64,000 nt of DNA, from positions 1-64,000 of the forward strand of contig NZ_JANJOU010000013.1 of the NCBI RefSeq assembly GCF_024594815.1, given 5' to 3'. Positions 27,306 through 36,022 of the stretch are shown here, one piece after another. A model generated the notes under the pieces. It ran no database searches. It was not told the origin of the DNA and worked only from the letters and a program-made list of their open reading frames with translations. Position numbers and translations under genes: made by a program. The stretch is from Roseomonas populi. Its GTDB lineage: Bacteria > Pseudomonadota > Alphaproteobacteria > Acetobacterales > Acetobacteraceae. Position 1 is the stretch's first letter, and every line of letters starts with the position of its first letter.

Positions 27306-28730
27306 CTAGTTCACCTCGCGCCACTCGCGCCGGGCCTGCTCCGCGGGCATGGAGAGCTGCACCCTCCGCCCCTCCACTGCCGCCACCGTCTCCAGCCCCA
27401 GCGCGTGCTGCTTCCCGTCCGCGGCGGGGTCGCTCTTCGTCAGCATCAGGCGTGCGCCGTCGATGTAGTCCACGGTGCCGACATGGCCGCCGTCGCTGCC
27501 CACCACCTCCATGCGCTCCTCGATCCGCGCGGCGAGGCCGAGGCGGCGCGCGGGGCCGGCGGGGGGCAGGTCGGGGCTGACGGTGCCGAAGGCCATCCCA
27601 AGCCGCGCGGCCACATAGGCCTCGGCATCCGCCGCGGCCTGCACCACGGGGCCCATGCCGAAGAACTCGTGGGTCACGCCCGGGTAGTTGCGGGCGGCGA
27701 CGGGCACCCCCGCCTCCTGCATCTTCTCCGCCAGGGCCAAGCCATCGCTCCTCAGCGGGTCGATCCCGGCAGTGACGACGGTGGCGGGGGGCAGGTTGAC
27801 GAAGCTGGCACGACCGACGAGATCGACGCGTGGGTCCTGCTTGTCGGCGTCGTTCCGCAGGTAGTGGCCCATGAACCAGCCCATCATCGCGCGGTTCAGC
27901 GGCTTGGCACCCGCGTTGTCGCGGTAGGACTCGGTGTTCATGTCCACGCCCGCCATGGGGTAGACCAGCACCTGCGCCACGGGGGCCTGCACCCCGGCAT
28001 CCCGCGCGGCGATCGCGACATTGGCCGCCAGGTTGCCGCCCGCGCTCTCCCCTACCACCGCCACGCGGCGCGGATCGCCGCCGAGGCTGGCGGCATTCGC
28101 CACCACCCAGCGATAGGCGGCGAAGGCGTCGTCATGCGCCGCCGGGAAGCGGTTCTCCGGCGCCTGCCGGTAGCGCACGGCCACGGCGATGGCGCCGGTT
28201 CGGTGGGAGAGGGCGCGCGGCGTGGCGTCGTAGGTGTTCAGGTCGGCGATCACGAAGCCGCCGCCGTGGAAGTACAGGATCACCGGGCGCTGCACGCCGC
28301 CTCCGCCTGCCACCGGCCCATCCGGCGTATAGACGCGGGCCATCAGCGCCCCGCCCGGCCCGGGCAGGGTGATGTCGCGCGCCGCGACGCCCAAGCTCGG
28401 CGCGGGCGGCTGGTTGTTCCGGCGCAGCAGCTCCTGCACCGCGTCCGCCGCGCTCGGCTGGCGCCGCGCCTCCTCCGGCGAGAGCTCCTCGATCGGCCTC
28501 GGCTTCAAGTCGTTCAGGGCGGCCAGCACGCGCAGCATGTCCCGGTCCGCGTTGGCGGCGGGGTTGCCCGCGATGGCGCGGGTGGCATCGCCAAGCCGCT
28601 CCCCCAGGCTGGAGGGCTGCTGGGCGACGGCAGGCGGCTGCGGCGCCGGGACCGGGGCGGGGCTGGTGCCCTGCGCCAGCCCCGCCGTGGAGGAGAGCAG
28701 CAGGGCGGCGAGGGTCGCGGCGGGTCTCAT
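27306..28730 (-). CDS. exported HSL-type alpha/beta hydrolase with C-terminal DUF2171 domain
   Basis: 474 residues beginning with a signal peptide (to about Ala19-Gln20). The hormone-sensitive-lipase-type esterase core shows HGGG (155-158), nucleophile Ser229 in GESAGG, Asp324 in GIDPLRSDG and His354 in THEFFG. After about residue 395 a separate domain matches the DUF2171 pattern (IEERMEVVGSDGGHVGTVD). This fusion is unusual. It lies 26 bases downstream of the royal-jelly-family gene on the same strand and is divergent, over that gene, from the dienelactone hydrolase. Confidence 0.85.
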   Translation of the reverse strand: MRPAATLAALLLSSTAGLAQGTSPAPVPAPQPPAVAQQPSSLGERLGDATRAIAGNPAANADRDMLRVLAALNDLKPRPIEELSPEEARRQPSAADAVQELLRRNNQPPAPSLGVAARDITLPGPGGALMARVYTPDGPVAGGGGVQRPVILYFHGGGFVIADLNTYDATPRALSHRTGAIAVAVRYRQAPENRFPAAHDDAFAAYRWVVANAASLGGDPRRVAVVGESAGGNLAANVAIAARDAGVQAPVAQVLVYPMAGVDMNTESYRDNAGAKPLNRAMMGWFMGHYLRNDADKQDPRVDLVGRASFVNLPPATVVTAGIDPLRSDGLALAEKMQEAGVPVAARNYPGVTHEFFGMGPVVQAAADAEAYVAARLGMAFGTVSPDLPPAGPARRLGLAARIEERMEVVGSDGGHVGTVDYIDGARLMLTKSDPAADGKQHALGLETVAAVEGRRVQLSMPAEQARREWREVN

Positions 28731-28756
28731 GGCTGTCCTATCCTGTCAGGTGCGGC

Positions 28757-29947
28757 TCAGCGCGCGGGCTGCACGCGCCAGAGCGCGTAGGCCTGCTGCG
28801 GGGTGGCGCCCTTCTCGTGGTAGCGGGCCATGTCCTGGATCTGGGATGTGGTGACGTAGATCGCCCCGTCCGGTCCTTCCGCCAGGCTGTCCGGCCAGCG
28901 CAGGCGCTTGTCCTGCACCAGCGTGTCCATCCGCCCGTCCGGCCGGCGCACCTTGAGGGAATCGTCCTCCGGGCTCGTGATGTAGAGGTTGCCCGCCTTG
29001 TCCATCCAGTAGCCGTCGGCGACGCAGGTGGTGCCGATCTTCTCCACGGAGGAAGCGAGGCGCGTGGGCGCGATGCCCTCGTCAATCAGCGAGGCGGTGG
29101 CGATGCGGTAGAGGGTGCGGCCCGTCAGCGCCTGCCAGTAGAGGTACTTGCCCTCCGCATCCAGCGCGATGCCGTCCGCGGCGAAAAGGGTGGGGCGGCC
29201 ATCCGTGCGGCGCAGCTCCCGCCCATCCGCCTTCACGATCACGTCCGGCTCCGGCTGGGTGGGGCCGGCGCCGTCCAGCACGCGGCGCGCCTTGCCCGTG
29301 GAAAGGTCCACCACCACGATCGCGCCGCGCTGGCCGCTATCGGTGATGAAGGCCCAGCGGCCGTCCGGCGTCACGCGCACATCGTTCAGGTAGGCGCCCT
29401 GCGGGGCCGTGCTGCTGTCGAAGGCAATGGTCTGCACGACCTTGTTGCTGCCCAGGTCCACCTTCAGCATCTTCACGCCGCCTGGCAGGTTGAACTCGTT
29501 GCCCGGCGCGGCGGGGTCCAGGATCCAGAGGAAGCCCTGCGGATCCACCGTCACGCTCTGCACGCAGATGAGGTGGTTCGCCAGGTCGCGCGGGGCGGCG
29601 TTGCGGTAGGCGTTCCACTCCGCATCCGGGTAGGGCTTCAGGGAGCCGTCGCGCCCGACCTCGGCGACGGAGATTTCCACGTCCTTCTCCCAGCGCGGGA
29701 AGCAGACGAACATGCGCCCGTCCTTCGAGACGGCGACGCCCGTGACCTGCCCCTCGAAGGCCGCCACGCGCTCCAGCCCCGCGGCCGGGGCGGCGCCGGG
29801 TGCCGCGGGCTGGGGCGATGCGGGGGGAGATGCGGGCGCCTGAGCCTGGGAGGGCTGGGGCTGGGCCTGGGCAGTCCGCAGCGCGACAAGGCTGGCGGCG
29901 GTGCCGAGCAGGGCGGTGCGACGCCCGGTGCGGGGGGTGGAGGACAT
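28757..29947 (-). CDS. major royal jelly/yellow-family secreted protein
   Basis: 396 residues with an N-terminal Arg-Arg signal sequence (RTGRRTALLGTAASLVALR) and a Pro/Ala/Gln-rich linker. The remainder is a six-bladed propeller of the MRJP/yellow family (VTGVAVSKDGRMFVCFPRW, then SVTVDPQGFLWILDP), related to SMP-30 lactonases. The ATG at 29947 has GGAGA six bases upstream; an upstream in-frame ATG at 29965 is an alternative. It probably forms an operon with the esterase downstream. Confidence 0.8.
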   Translation of the reverse strand: MSSTPRTGRRTALLGTAASLVALRTAQAQPQPSQAQAPASPPASPQPAAPGAAPAAGLERVAAFEGQVTGVAVSKDGRMFVCFPRWEKDVEISVAEVGRDGSLKPYPDAEWNAYRNAAPRDLANHLICVQSVTVDPQGFLWILDPAAPGNEFNLPGGVKMLKVDLGSNKVVQTIAFDSSTAPQGAYLNDVRVTPDGRWAFITDSGQRGAIVVVDLSTGKARRVLDGAGPTQPEPDVIVKADGRELRRTDGRPTLFAADGIALDAEGKYLYWQALTGRTLYRIATASLIDEGIAPTRLASSVEKIGTTCVADGYWMDKAGNLYITSPEDDSLKVRRPDGRMDTLVQDKRLRWPDSLAEGPDGAIYVTTSQIQDMARYHEKGATPQQAYALWRVQPAR

Positions 29948-30154
29948 GTGCGTCTCCTCGGACATTCGGGCGTGGCGCTCCCGTGCGGGCGCGCCAATGG
30001 AGAGGCCGGCGGACAGGCCGTTCGGGGCAGTGGCGCGATAACGCCGTGGCGCCGCGACCGTTCAGCCGGGCCGGGCAAGAAGCTTCGGTGAACCCGGCTG
30101 TGCGGCGCCGGGCAGGCCGTGCCAGCATCCCCCTCCCCCCGAGAGGAATCGACC

Positions 30155-31042
30155 ATGGACCGGCTACCCGAGACCCCGCCCGCCGGGGAGATGATCTCCC
30201 CGCCCCTCCTCGAGCGCCTGGGACGGCGCGGCTTCCTCGGCTCGTCGGGCGCCGTGGCGGGCTACACCCTCGCGGCCGGGCCGGTGATGGCGCAGACCAT
30301 CGTCACCACGCCGGCCGACGGGCTGGTCGCGGGAGACGTGTCCATCCCGGCCGGAGACCGCGCCATCCCCGGCTACCGCGCCCGCCCCGCCAGCGGCAGC
30401 GCCTGGCCGGTCGTTGTCGTGTGCCAGGAGATCTTCGGCCTGCACGAGTACATCAAGGATGTCTGCCGCCGCCTGGCGAAGGAGGGCTACCTGGCGGTCG
30501 CGCCCGACTACTACGTGCGCCAGGGCGACCCGAAGAACGCGGAGAACCAGCAGGCCGCCGCCGCCATCGCCATGCGCAAGCCGGATGACGAGCTGTTCCG
30601 CGACCTGGACGCCACCTGCGCCTGGGCGGCCTCGGATGGTGGCAACGGCGAGAAGCTGGCGATCATCGGCTTCTGCCGGGGCGGGCGGAACGTCTGGGCC
30701 TATGCCGCGCAGAACCCGCGGCTGAAGGCGGGCGTGGCCTGGTACGGGCCGGTTGCCGGGCAGCCCAGCGCGCTGACCCCGCGCGTGCCACTGGACATGG
30801 TGGCGGACATCAAGTGCCCCATCCTCGGCCTCTACGGCGAGGCGGACACGGGCATCCCCGTGGAAGGCCTTCGGACAATGGAGACCCGGATGCGGGAGGC
30901 CGGAAAGCGCTTCACCCTGGTGATCTACCCGGGGGCGCCGCATGGCTTCCACGCGGATTACCGCCCGAGCTACCGCGAGGAGCCCGCGAAGGCCGGGTGG
31001 CGGCTGATGCTGGACTTCCTGAAGGGGAACGGGGTCGCCTAG
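30155..31042 (+). CDS. exported dienelactone hydrolase family protein
   Basis: 295 residues. A twin-arginine-like signal (RRGFLGSSGAVAGYTLAAG) is followed by the dienelactone hydrolase fold: Cys174 in IGFCRGG as nucleophile, Asp231 and His263 (PHGFHADY) completing the triad. The classic enzyme opens dienelactones in chlorocatechol breakdown; exported members are less understood. The ATG has GAGAGG upstream. The stop shares the palindromic CTAG with the convergent flavoprotein gene. Confidence 0.88.
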   Translation: MDRLPETPPAGEMISPPLLERLGRRGFLGSSGAVAGYTLAAGPVMAQTIVTTPADGLVAGDVSIPAGDRAIPGYRARPASGSAWPVVVVCQEIFGLHEYIKDVCRRLAKEGYLAVAPDYYVRQGDPKNAENQQAAAAIAMRKPDDELFRDLDATCAWAASDGGNGEKLAIIGFCRGGRNVWAYAAQNPRLKAGVAWYGPVAGQPSALTPRVPLDMVADIKCPILGLYGEADTGIPVEGLRTMETRMREAGKRFTLVIYPGAPHGFHADYRPSYREEPAKAGWRLMLDFLKGNGVA

Positions 31043-32208
31043 CGCCCCATCGCCCGCAGCATGCCCCGGGCTGCGGCCCGCCCGGTGGCAAGGCAGGCCG
31101 TGAGGAGGTAGCCGCCCGTCGGCGCCTCCCAGTCCAGCATCTCCCCGGCCGCGAAAAGGCCGGGGATGCGGTTCACGGCGTAGTCCTCGCCGATCTCCTC
31201 CCACCGAATGCCTCCGGCGGAGGAGATGGCGCGGTCCAGCCCCGATACGCCGGTGACGCGGAGTGCCAGGGCCTTCACCCCGCCCTCCCCTTCCCGGAGC
31301 AGGGCAATGGCGGCGGGGGCCAAGGCGAGCTGGCGCCGCAGGTGGTTGGAGAGGGACTGCCCGCGCCTCGGGGCGTCCATGCGGCGCGCCACCTCATCCG
31401 CCGGGAGGTCCGGGCGCAGGTCCAGAGTGATCCGCGCCTCGCCATGGGCCGCCACGGCATCCCGGATCGCGGCGGATAGGGCATAGACGGCCCCGCCCTC
31501 CAGCCCATGGGCGGTGATCATCGCCTCGCCCCGCACGGTGCGGCCACCGAAGGTGATGGCGATGCGCTTCAGCGGCGTGCCGGCGAAACGGTCCCGCAGA
31601 TGGGGGGACCAGTCGATCAGGATTCCGCAATTGGCCGGGGCAAAGGGCGCCTTCGCCACGCCGCGCGCGGCCAGGATGGGCGCCCAGCTACCATCCGAGC
31701 CCAGGCGAGGCCAGGAGGCGCCGCCCATGGCGAGCAGCGCGCTGTCCGGCGTGAGGCGAAGCGGCGCCTCGCCGGGTCGATCGAAAAGGAGGGCGCCGGA
31801 CTGATCCCACCCCGTCCATTGATGGCGGGCCAGCAGGTTGACGCCCCGCTCCGCCAGCCGCGCGAGCCAGGCGCGCAGCAGCGGCGCGGCCTTCATCGCC
31901 TCCGGAAAGACCCGGCCGCTGGTGCCGGCGAAGGTGGGTTGGCCCAGTTCCTCGCACCACGCGCGGACGGCATCCGGCGGGAAGTCTCGGATTGCCGGTT
32001 CGAGACGACCCCGCGCCGCGCCGAAGCGGGCGAGGAAGGCCTCCAACGGCTCGGTGTGGGTGATGTTCAGCCCGCCGCGCCCGGCCATGAGCAGCTTGCG
32101 CGCGGGGCTGGGCATGCGGTCCAGGACAGTGACCGCGATGCCCGCTTCCGAAAGGACTTCCGCCGCCGCCAGCCCCGCGGGGCCGGCGCCGACGACAAGT
32201 GCGGTCAG
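31039..32208 (-). CDS. TIGR03862-type flavoprotein (HI0933-like), apparent CTG start
   Basis: About 389 residues. Starting at a CTG codon at 32208, two bases beyond the sdhB stop, the frame encodes LTALVVGAGPAGLAAAEVLS, a perfect FAD-binding motif, followed by GRGGLNITH and the C-terminal GGIRWEEI and APTGGYLLTAC blocks typical of the HI0933-like family. No ATG, GTG or TTG exists in frame between an upstream stop inside sdhB and the ATG at 32115, and starting there would delete the FAD motif. The gene follows sdhB on the same strand; its role is unknown. Confidence 0.78.
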   Translation of the reverse strand: MTALVVGAGPAGLAAAEVLSEAGIAVTVLDRMPSPARKLLMAGRGGLNITHTEPLEAFLARFGAARGRLEPAIRDFPPDAVRAWCEELGQPTFAGTSGRVFPEAMKAAPLLRAWLARLAERGVNLLARHQWTGWDQSGALLFDRPGEAPLRLTPDSALLAMGGASWPRLGSDGSWAPILAARGVAKAPFAPANCGILIDWSPHLRDRFAGTPLKRIAITFGGRTVRGEAMITAHGLEGGAVYALSAAIRDAVAAHGEARITLDLRPDLPADEVARRMDAPRRGQSLSNHLRRQLALAPAAIALLREGEGGVKALALRVTGVSGLDRAISSAGGIRWEEIGEDYAVNRIPGLFAAGEMLDWEAPTGGYLLTACLATGRAAARGMLRAMGR

Positions 32209-32209
32209 A

Positions 32210-32992
32210 TCAGCGATCGCGCTCGACCAGCAGCGTCTTGATCTCGCCGATGGCCGCGGCCGGGTTCAGCCCCTTCGGGCAGGTCCGGGCGCAGTTCATG
32301 ATGGTGTGGCAGCGATAGAGCCGGAACGGATCCTGGAGCTGGTCCAGGCGGTCGCCCTGGTACTCGTCGCGGCTATCGGCGATCCAGCGATAGGCCTGGA
32401 GCAGCACGGCCGGGCCGAGATAGCGGTCGCCGTTCCACCAGTAGGAGGGGCAGGCCGTGGAGCAGCAGAAGCACAGGATGCACTCCCACAGCCCGTCGAG
32501 CTTGGCGCGCTCCTCCTTGGACTGGCGGCGCTCCTCGTCCGGCGGGGCGGCCGTGTCCGCCTTCAGCCAGGGCTCGATGGAGCGGAGCTGCGCGTAGAGC
32601 TGGCTCAGGTCCGGCACCAGGTCCTTCACCACGGGCATGTGCGGCAGCGGGTTGATCCGCACGTCGCCCTGCACGTCCTCGATCGGCTTGAGGCATGCGA
32701 GGGTGTTCAGCCCGTCGATGTTCATCGAGCAGGAGCCGCAGATGCCCTCGCGGCAGGAGCGCCGGAAGGTGAGGCTGGTGTCCACCTCGTTCTTGATCTT
32801 GATCAGCGCGTCCAGAACCATCGGGCCGCACTTGTCGAGATCGATCTCGTAGGTGTCCATCCGCGGGTTCTCGCCCGTGTCCGGGTCCCAGCGGTAGATC
32901 TTGAAGGAGCGCACGTTCTTCGCCCCGGCTTCGGCCTTGTAGACCTGGCCGGGCTGGACCGTGCTGTTCTTCGGAAGGGTGAAGGTCGCCAT
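32210..32992 (-). CDS. sdhB: succinate dehydrogenase iron-sulphur subunit
   Basis: 260 residues. Carries the three clusters of complex II: [2Fe-2S] ligands Cys80, Cys85, Cys88 and Cys100; [4Fe-4S] ligands beginning Cys171-x2-Cys174-x2-Cys177-x3-Cys181-Pro; and the [3Fe-4S] motif [11 protein letters not shown] near the C-terminus. It passes electrons from SdhA to ubiquinone at the inner membrane. It is last of sdhCDAB, 14 bases after sdhA. Confidence 0.97.
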   Translation of the reverse strand: MATFTLPKNSTVQPGQVYKAEAGAKNVRSFKIYRWDPDTGENPRMDTYEIDLDKCGPMVLDALIKIKNEVDTSLTFRRSCREGICGSCSMNIDGLNTLACLKPIEDVQGDVRINPLPHMPVVKDLVPDLSQLYAQLRSIEPWLKADTAAPPDEERRQSKEERAKLDGLWECILCFCCSTACPSYWWNGDRYLGPAVLLQAYRWIADSRDEYQGDRLDQLQDPFRLYRCHTIMNCARTCPKGLNPAAAIGEIKTLLVERDR

Positions 32993-33006
32993 TTTTCCGG
33001 GCTTCC

Positions 33007-34833
33007 TTAGTAAACGCGTGCCTTGGGCGGGAAGACCTGGACCTCGTTGGTGAGGGTCCGCATCTTCACGTCACGATAATCCAGCTTCACCGAGTACTTG
33101 TCGTCGACCCAGGCGAGCGTGTGCTTCATCCAGTTCTGGTCGTCGCGGTCCGGGTAGTCCTCGTGCGCGTGGGCGCCGCGGGACTCGTGCCGGGCCTCGG
33201 CGCCGACCACCGTGGTCAGGGCGTTGCCGATCAGGTTGTCCAGCTCCATCGCCTCGACGAGGTCGCTGTTCCAGATCAGGCTGCGGTCCTTGATGTGGAT
33301 GTCGCTGTAGCCGGCGGCCACCTTCGCCATCTTCTCAACACCCTCCTTCAGCAGGTCGGAGGTGCGGAACACGGCGGCATGGGCCTGCATGGTGCGCTGC
33401 ATGTTCACGCGCAGCTCGGCCACCGAGGTGTTGCCCTTGGCGTAGCGGACGCGGTCCAGCCGGGCGAGCGCGTTCTCGCCCGCGCCCTCCGGCAGCGGCG
33501 CCTGCACGGCGCCGGGGCGCAGCGTCTCCTTCGCGCGGTGGGCCGCGGCGCGGCCGAACACCACGAGGTCGAGCAGCGAGTTGGTGCCGAGGCGGTTGGC
33601 GCCGTGGACCGAGACGCAGGCCGCCTCGCCCACCGCCATCAGGCCGGGAACGGTCGCGTCCTGGTCCGTCGCGGTCGGGCGCAGCACCTCGCAGTGAATG
33701 TTCGTGGGGATGCCGCCCATGTTGTAGTGAACGGTCGGGAGCATCGGGATCGGCTCCTTCGTCACGTCCACGCCGGCGAAGATCTTCGCCGTCTCGGAGA
33801 TGCCGGGCAGGCGCTCATGGAGCAGCTCCGCACCCAGGTGCTCCAGGTGCAGGTGGATGTGGTCCTTGTGCTCACCCACGCCGCGGCCCTCGCGGATCTC
33901 CATGGACATGGCGCGGGACACCACGTCGCGGGAGGCGAGGTCCTTCGCCGTCGGGGCGTAGCGCTCCATGAAGCGCTCGCCCTCGGAGTTGGTGAGGTAG
34001 CCGCCCTCGCCGCGCGCGCCTTCGGTGACGAGGCAGCCGGAGCCGTAGATGCCCGTGGGGTGGAACTGCACGAACTCGTTGTCCTGCAGCGGCAGGCCGG
34101 CGCGCAGAACCATGCCGCCGCCATCGCCCGTGCAGGTGTGGGCGGAGGTGCAGGAGAAGTAGGCGCGGCCGTAGCCGCCGGTGGCCATGACCGTCGTCTG
34201 GGCACGGAAGCGGTGGATGGAGCCGTCCTCGAGGTTCCAGGCCATCACGCCGCGGCAGGCGCCTTCCTCGTCCATGATCAGGTCGAGGGCGATGTATTCG
34301 ACGAAGAACTCGCAGTTATGCTTCAGGCTCTGCTGGTAGAGCGTGTGCAGGATCGCGTGGCCCGTGCGGTCGGCCGCGGCGCAGGCGCGCATGGCCGGCG
34401 TCTTGCCGTAGTTCTGCATGTGGCCGCCGAAGGGCCGCTGGTAGATCTTGCCGTCCTCCGTGCGGGAGAAGGGTACGCCGAAGTGCTCCAGCTCGATGAT
34501 CGCCGGCACGGCCTCGCGGCACATGTACTCGATGGCGTCCTGGTCCCCGAGCCAGTCGGAGCCCTTCACCGTGTCGTACATGTGCCAGCGCCAGTCATCC
34601 TCGCCCATGTTGCCGAGGGAGGCGCCGACGCCGCCCTGGGCGGCCACGGTGTGGGAGCGGGTGGGGAAGACCTTCGTGATGCAGGCGGTCTTCAGCCCCG
34701 CCGCACCCATGCCGAAGGTGGCGCGAAGGCCGGCGCCGCCGGCCCCCACCACCACCACGTCGTAGGTGTGGTCCACGATCCGATAGGCGCCGCCGTTGAG
34801 GCCGGGGCGCGGAGGCTGGCTGATGGCGTTCAT
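33007..34833 (-). CDS. sdhA: succinate dehydrogenase flavoprotein subunit
   Basis: 608 residues, oxidises succinate to fumarate with covalently bound [11 protein letters not shown] at 30-37 binds [13 protein letters not shown] contains the flavin-linking histidine, and HPTGIYGSG and GARGEGGYL are active-site blocks. The ATG at 34833 gives the natural N-terminus. The 166-base gap to sdhD, holding two hairpins, is larger than usual for this operon. Confidence 0.97.
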   Translation of the reverse strand: MNAISQPPRPGLNGGAYRIVDHTYDVVVVGAGGAGLRATFGMGAAGLKTACITKVFPTRSHTVAAQGGVGASLGNMGEDDWRWHMYDTVKGSDWLGDQDAIEYMCREAVPAIIELEHFGVPFSRTEDGKIYQRPFGGHMQNYGKTPAMRACAAADRTGHAILHTLYQQSLKHNCEFFVEYIALDLIMDEEGACRGVMAWNLEDGSIHRFRAQTTVMATGGYGRAYFSCTSAHTCTGDGGGMVLRAGLPLQDNEFVQFHPTGIYGSGCLVTEGARGEGGYLTNSEGERFMERYAPTAKDLASRDVVSRAMSMEIREGRGVGEHKDHIHLHLEHLGAELLHERLPGISETAKIFAGVDVTKEPIPMLPTVHYNMGGIPTNIHCEVLRPTATDQDATVPGLMAVGEAACVSVHGANRLGTNSLLDLVVFGRAAAHRAKETLRPGAVQAPLPEGAGENALARLDRVRYAKGNTSVAELRVNMQRTMQAHAAVFRTSDLLKEGVEKMAKVAAGYSDIHIKDRSLIWNSDLVEAMELDNLIGNALTTVVGAEARHESRGAHAHEDYPDRDDQNWMKHTLAWVDDKYSVKLDYRDVKMRTLTNEVQVFPPKARVY

Positions 34834-34925
34834 TGCGGGTTCTCGTACGTCCTGGCGCCGGGTCCGGCGCATGTCCTTGCGCCCCGCGGGGCGCTGAAGC
34901 TCTTCCGCCCGGGAAGGCGCGGCGT

Positions 34926-34945
34926 CCGGGCGGGGGAACGCCCGG
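34926..34945 (-). promoter_or_regulatory. hairpin in sdhD-sdhA spacer (sdhD-proximal is the other one)
   Basis: A perfect 7-base-pair inverted repeat, CCGGGCG and CGCCCGG around a 6-base loop, in the transcribed spacer upstream of sdhA. There is no following T-run, so it is not a terminator; it may stabilise or mark a processing point of the mRNA. Confidence 0.5.
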
Positions 34946-34965
34946 CGGAAATGGGGGAAGCCCCT

Positions 34966-34991
34966 GCGCGGCTCGGGAAGAGAAGCCGCGC
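34966..34991 (-). promoter_or_regulatory. hairpin directly after sdhD
   Basis: Perfect 8-base-pair stem GCGCGGCT / AGCCGCGC with a 10-base loop, beginning 9 bases after the sdhD stop codon in the direction of transcription. No T-run follows, so read-through into sdhA is expected. Confidence 0.55.
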
Positions 34992-34999
34992 CAGGCTCA

Positions 35000-35407
35000 T
35001 CAGACCGCCAGCCGGATCACGGCCAGGGCCGAGAGCAGGGCCGCCACCAGACATATGGCCTTGATAACGAGGCCTGCAACCATCGCCCGGCGCTCGGGGC
35101 GGATGTAGTCCTCGATCACCACCTGCAGCCCGGCTTCGGTGTGGTGGAAGGTGATCCCGATCAGCAGGATCATCAGCACGGCGTTGAAGGGCCGCCCGAT
35201 CCACTCCGCCATCACCTCCCAGGGGTCGCCGGCATGAGCGGCGATGGAGAAGACGAACCAGATCGTCAGCGGCAGCAGCGCGACGGAGGTGACGCGCTGC
35301 ATCCACCAGTGATGGGTGCCGTTCCGGGCGGAGCCCGAGCCGCGCACGCGGCCGAGCCCGGTCTGCATGCTGGTCTGGCGGTTGACCGCCGGGATGTGCT
35401 CGCTCAT
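35000..35407 (-). CDS. sdhD: succinate dehydrogenase membrane anchor subunit
   Basis: 135 residues with three membrane helices, as expected for SdhD. The start has the conserved [17 protein letters not shown] stretch with its quinone-site residues, and [14 protein letters not shown] is the conserved segment containing the region that ligates haem b. It lies 13 bases after sdhC. Confidence 0.92.
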   Translation of the reverse strand: MSEHIPAVNRQTSMQTGLGRVRGSGSARNGTHHWWMQRVTSVALLPLTIWFVFSIAAHAGDPWEVMAEWIGRPFNAVLMILLIGITFHHTEAGLQVVIEDYIRPERRAMVAGLVIKAICLVAALLSALAVIRLAV

Positions 35408-35420
35408 CGGCGCGCCTTTC

Positions 35421-35870
35421 CTACGAAGCCCAGGCGATGATGCCGACGATCCAGGTCAGGACCGTCATCACGCCGGTGCCGATGATCACCATCCAGCCCG
35501 TGCGATAGGTGGTCGGGATGTCGTAGCCGTAGCCCGCATCCCAGACGAGGTGCCGCACGCCGTTCAGCGTGTGGTACCAGACCGCGACGGAGAGGCCGAA
35601 CAGCACGATCACGCCGATGAAGCTGCCGAAGAACCACTGGGCCCGGGCATAGGACTCCGGCCCCGCCGCCAGCGCGAGGATCCACCAGACGAAGAAGACG
35701 AGCCCCACCGACCAGGCGCTGCCGGTGATGCGGTGGGAGATGGAGGTCGCGCTGGACATCTGCAGCATGTCGTAGACCTGCAGATGCGGGGAGAGCGGCC
35801 GGCGGACGGTGGTGCCGTCCGTGCGGGTACCGATCATGAGGGCTTCGCGCGCGTCGGGGTTATGGGCCAT
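35421..35870 (-). CDS. sdhC: succinate dehydrogenase cytochrome b556 subunit
   Basis: 149 residues with three membrane helices. RPLSPHLQVYDMLQMSSATS and SISHRITG at the first helix, and HTLNGVRHLVWD in the second, are the SdhC signatures; the latter contains the haem-binding histidine. The ATG at 35870 is favoured over a longer frame because it directly precedes the family N-terminus and lies a sensible distance from a recognisable promoter. Confidence 0.93.
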   Translation of the reverse strand: MAHNPDAREALMIGTRTDGTTVRRPLSPHLQVYDMLQMSSATSISHRITGSAWSVGLVFFVWWILALAAGPESYARAQWFFGSFIGVIVLFGLSVAVWYHTLNGVRHLVWDAGYGYDIPTTYRTGWMVIIGTGVMTVLTWIVGIIAWAS

Positions 35871-35923
35871 GCGGCGTCCTGCAATGCTGCCGGGCGCGAC
35901 TGGTCCGCGCGGGGCTGCGCCGC

Positions 35924-35952
35924 TTTTATGGTGCTGCACCGCGAAGCGTCAA
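35924..35952 (-). promoter_or_regulatory. predicted vegetative promoter of sdhCDAB
   Basis: On the minus strand TTGACG (35952-35947) and ATAAAA (35929-35924) are separated by 17 bases, giving a start point about 45 bases before the sdhC ATG. It is the best sigma-70-like match near the operon. Confidence 0.5.
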
Positions 35953-36022
35953 TCTCACGAAATCAAGGTGTTGCGAAGGGGTCGCAAGTAGAATGCCGGG
36001 GTTCTGCCATACCCCTGTAACT

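Noticed and set aside
33121-35064. Open frame of 647 codons antisense to sdhA and sdhD
   Set aside because: Sense genes are certain and the antisense product has no recognisable domain.
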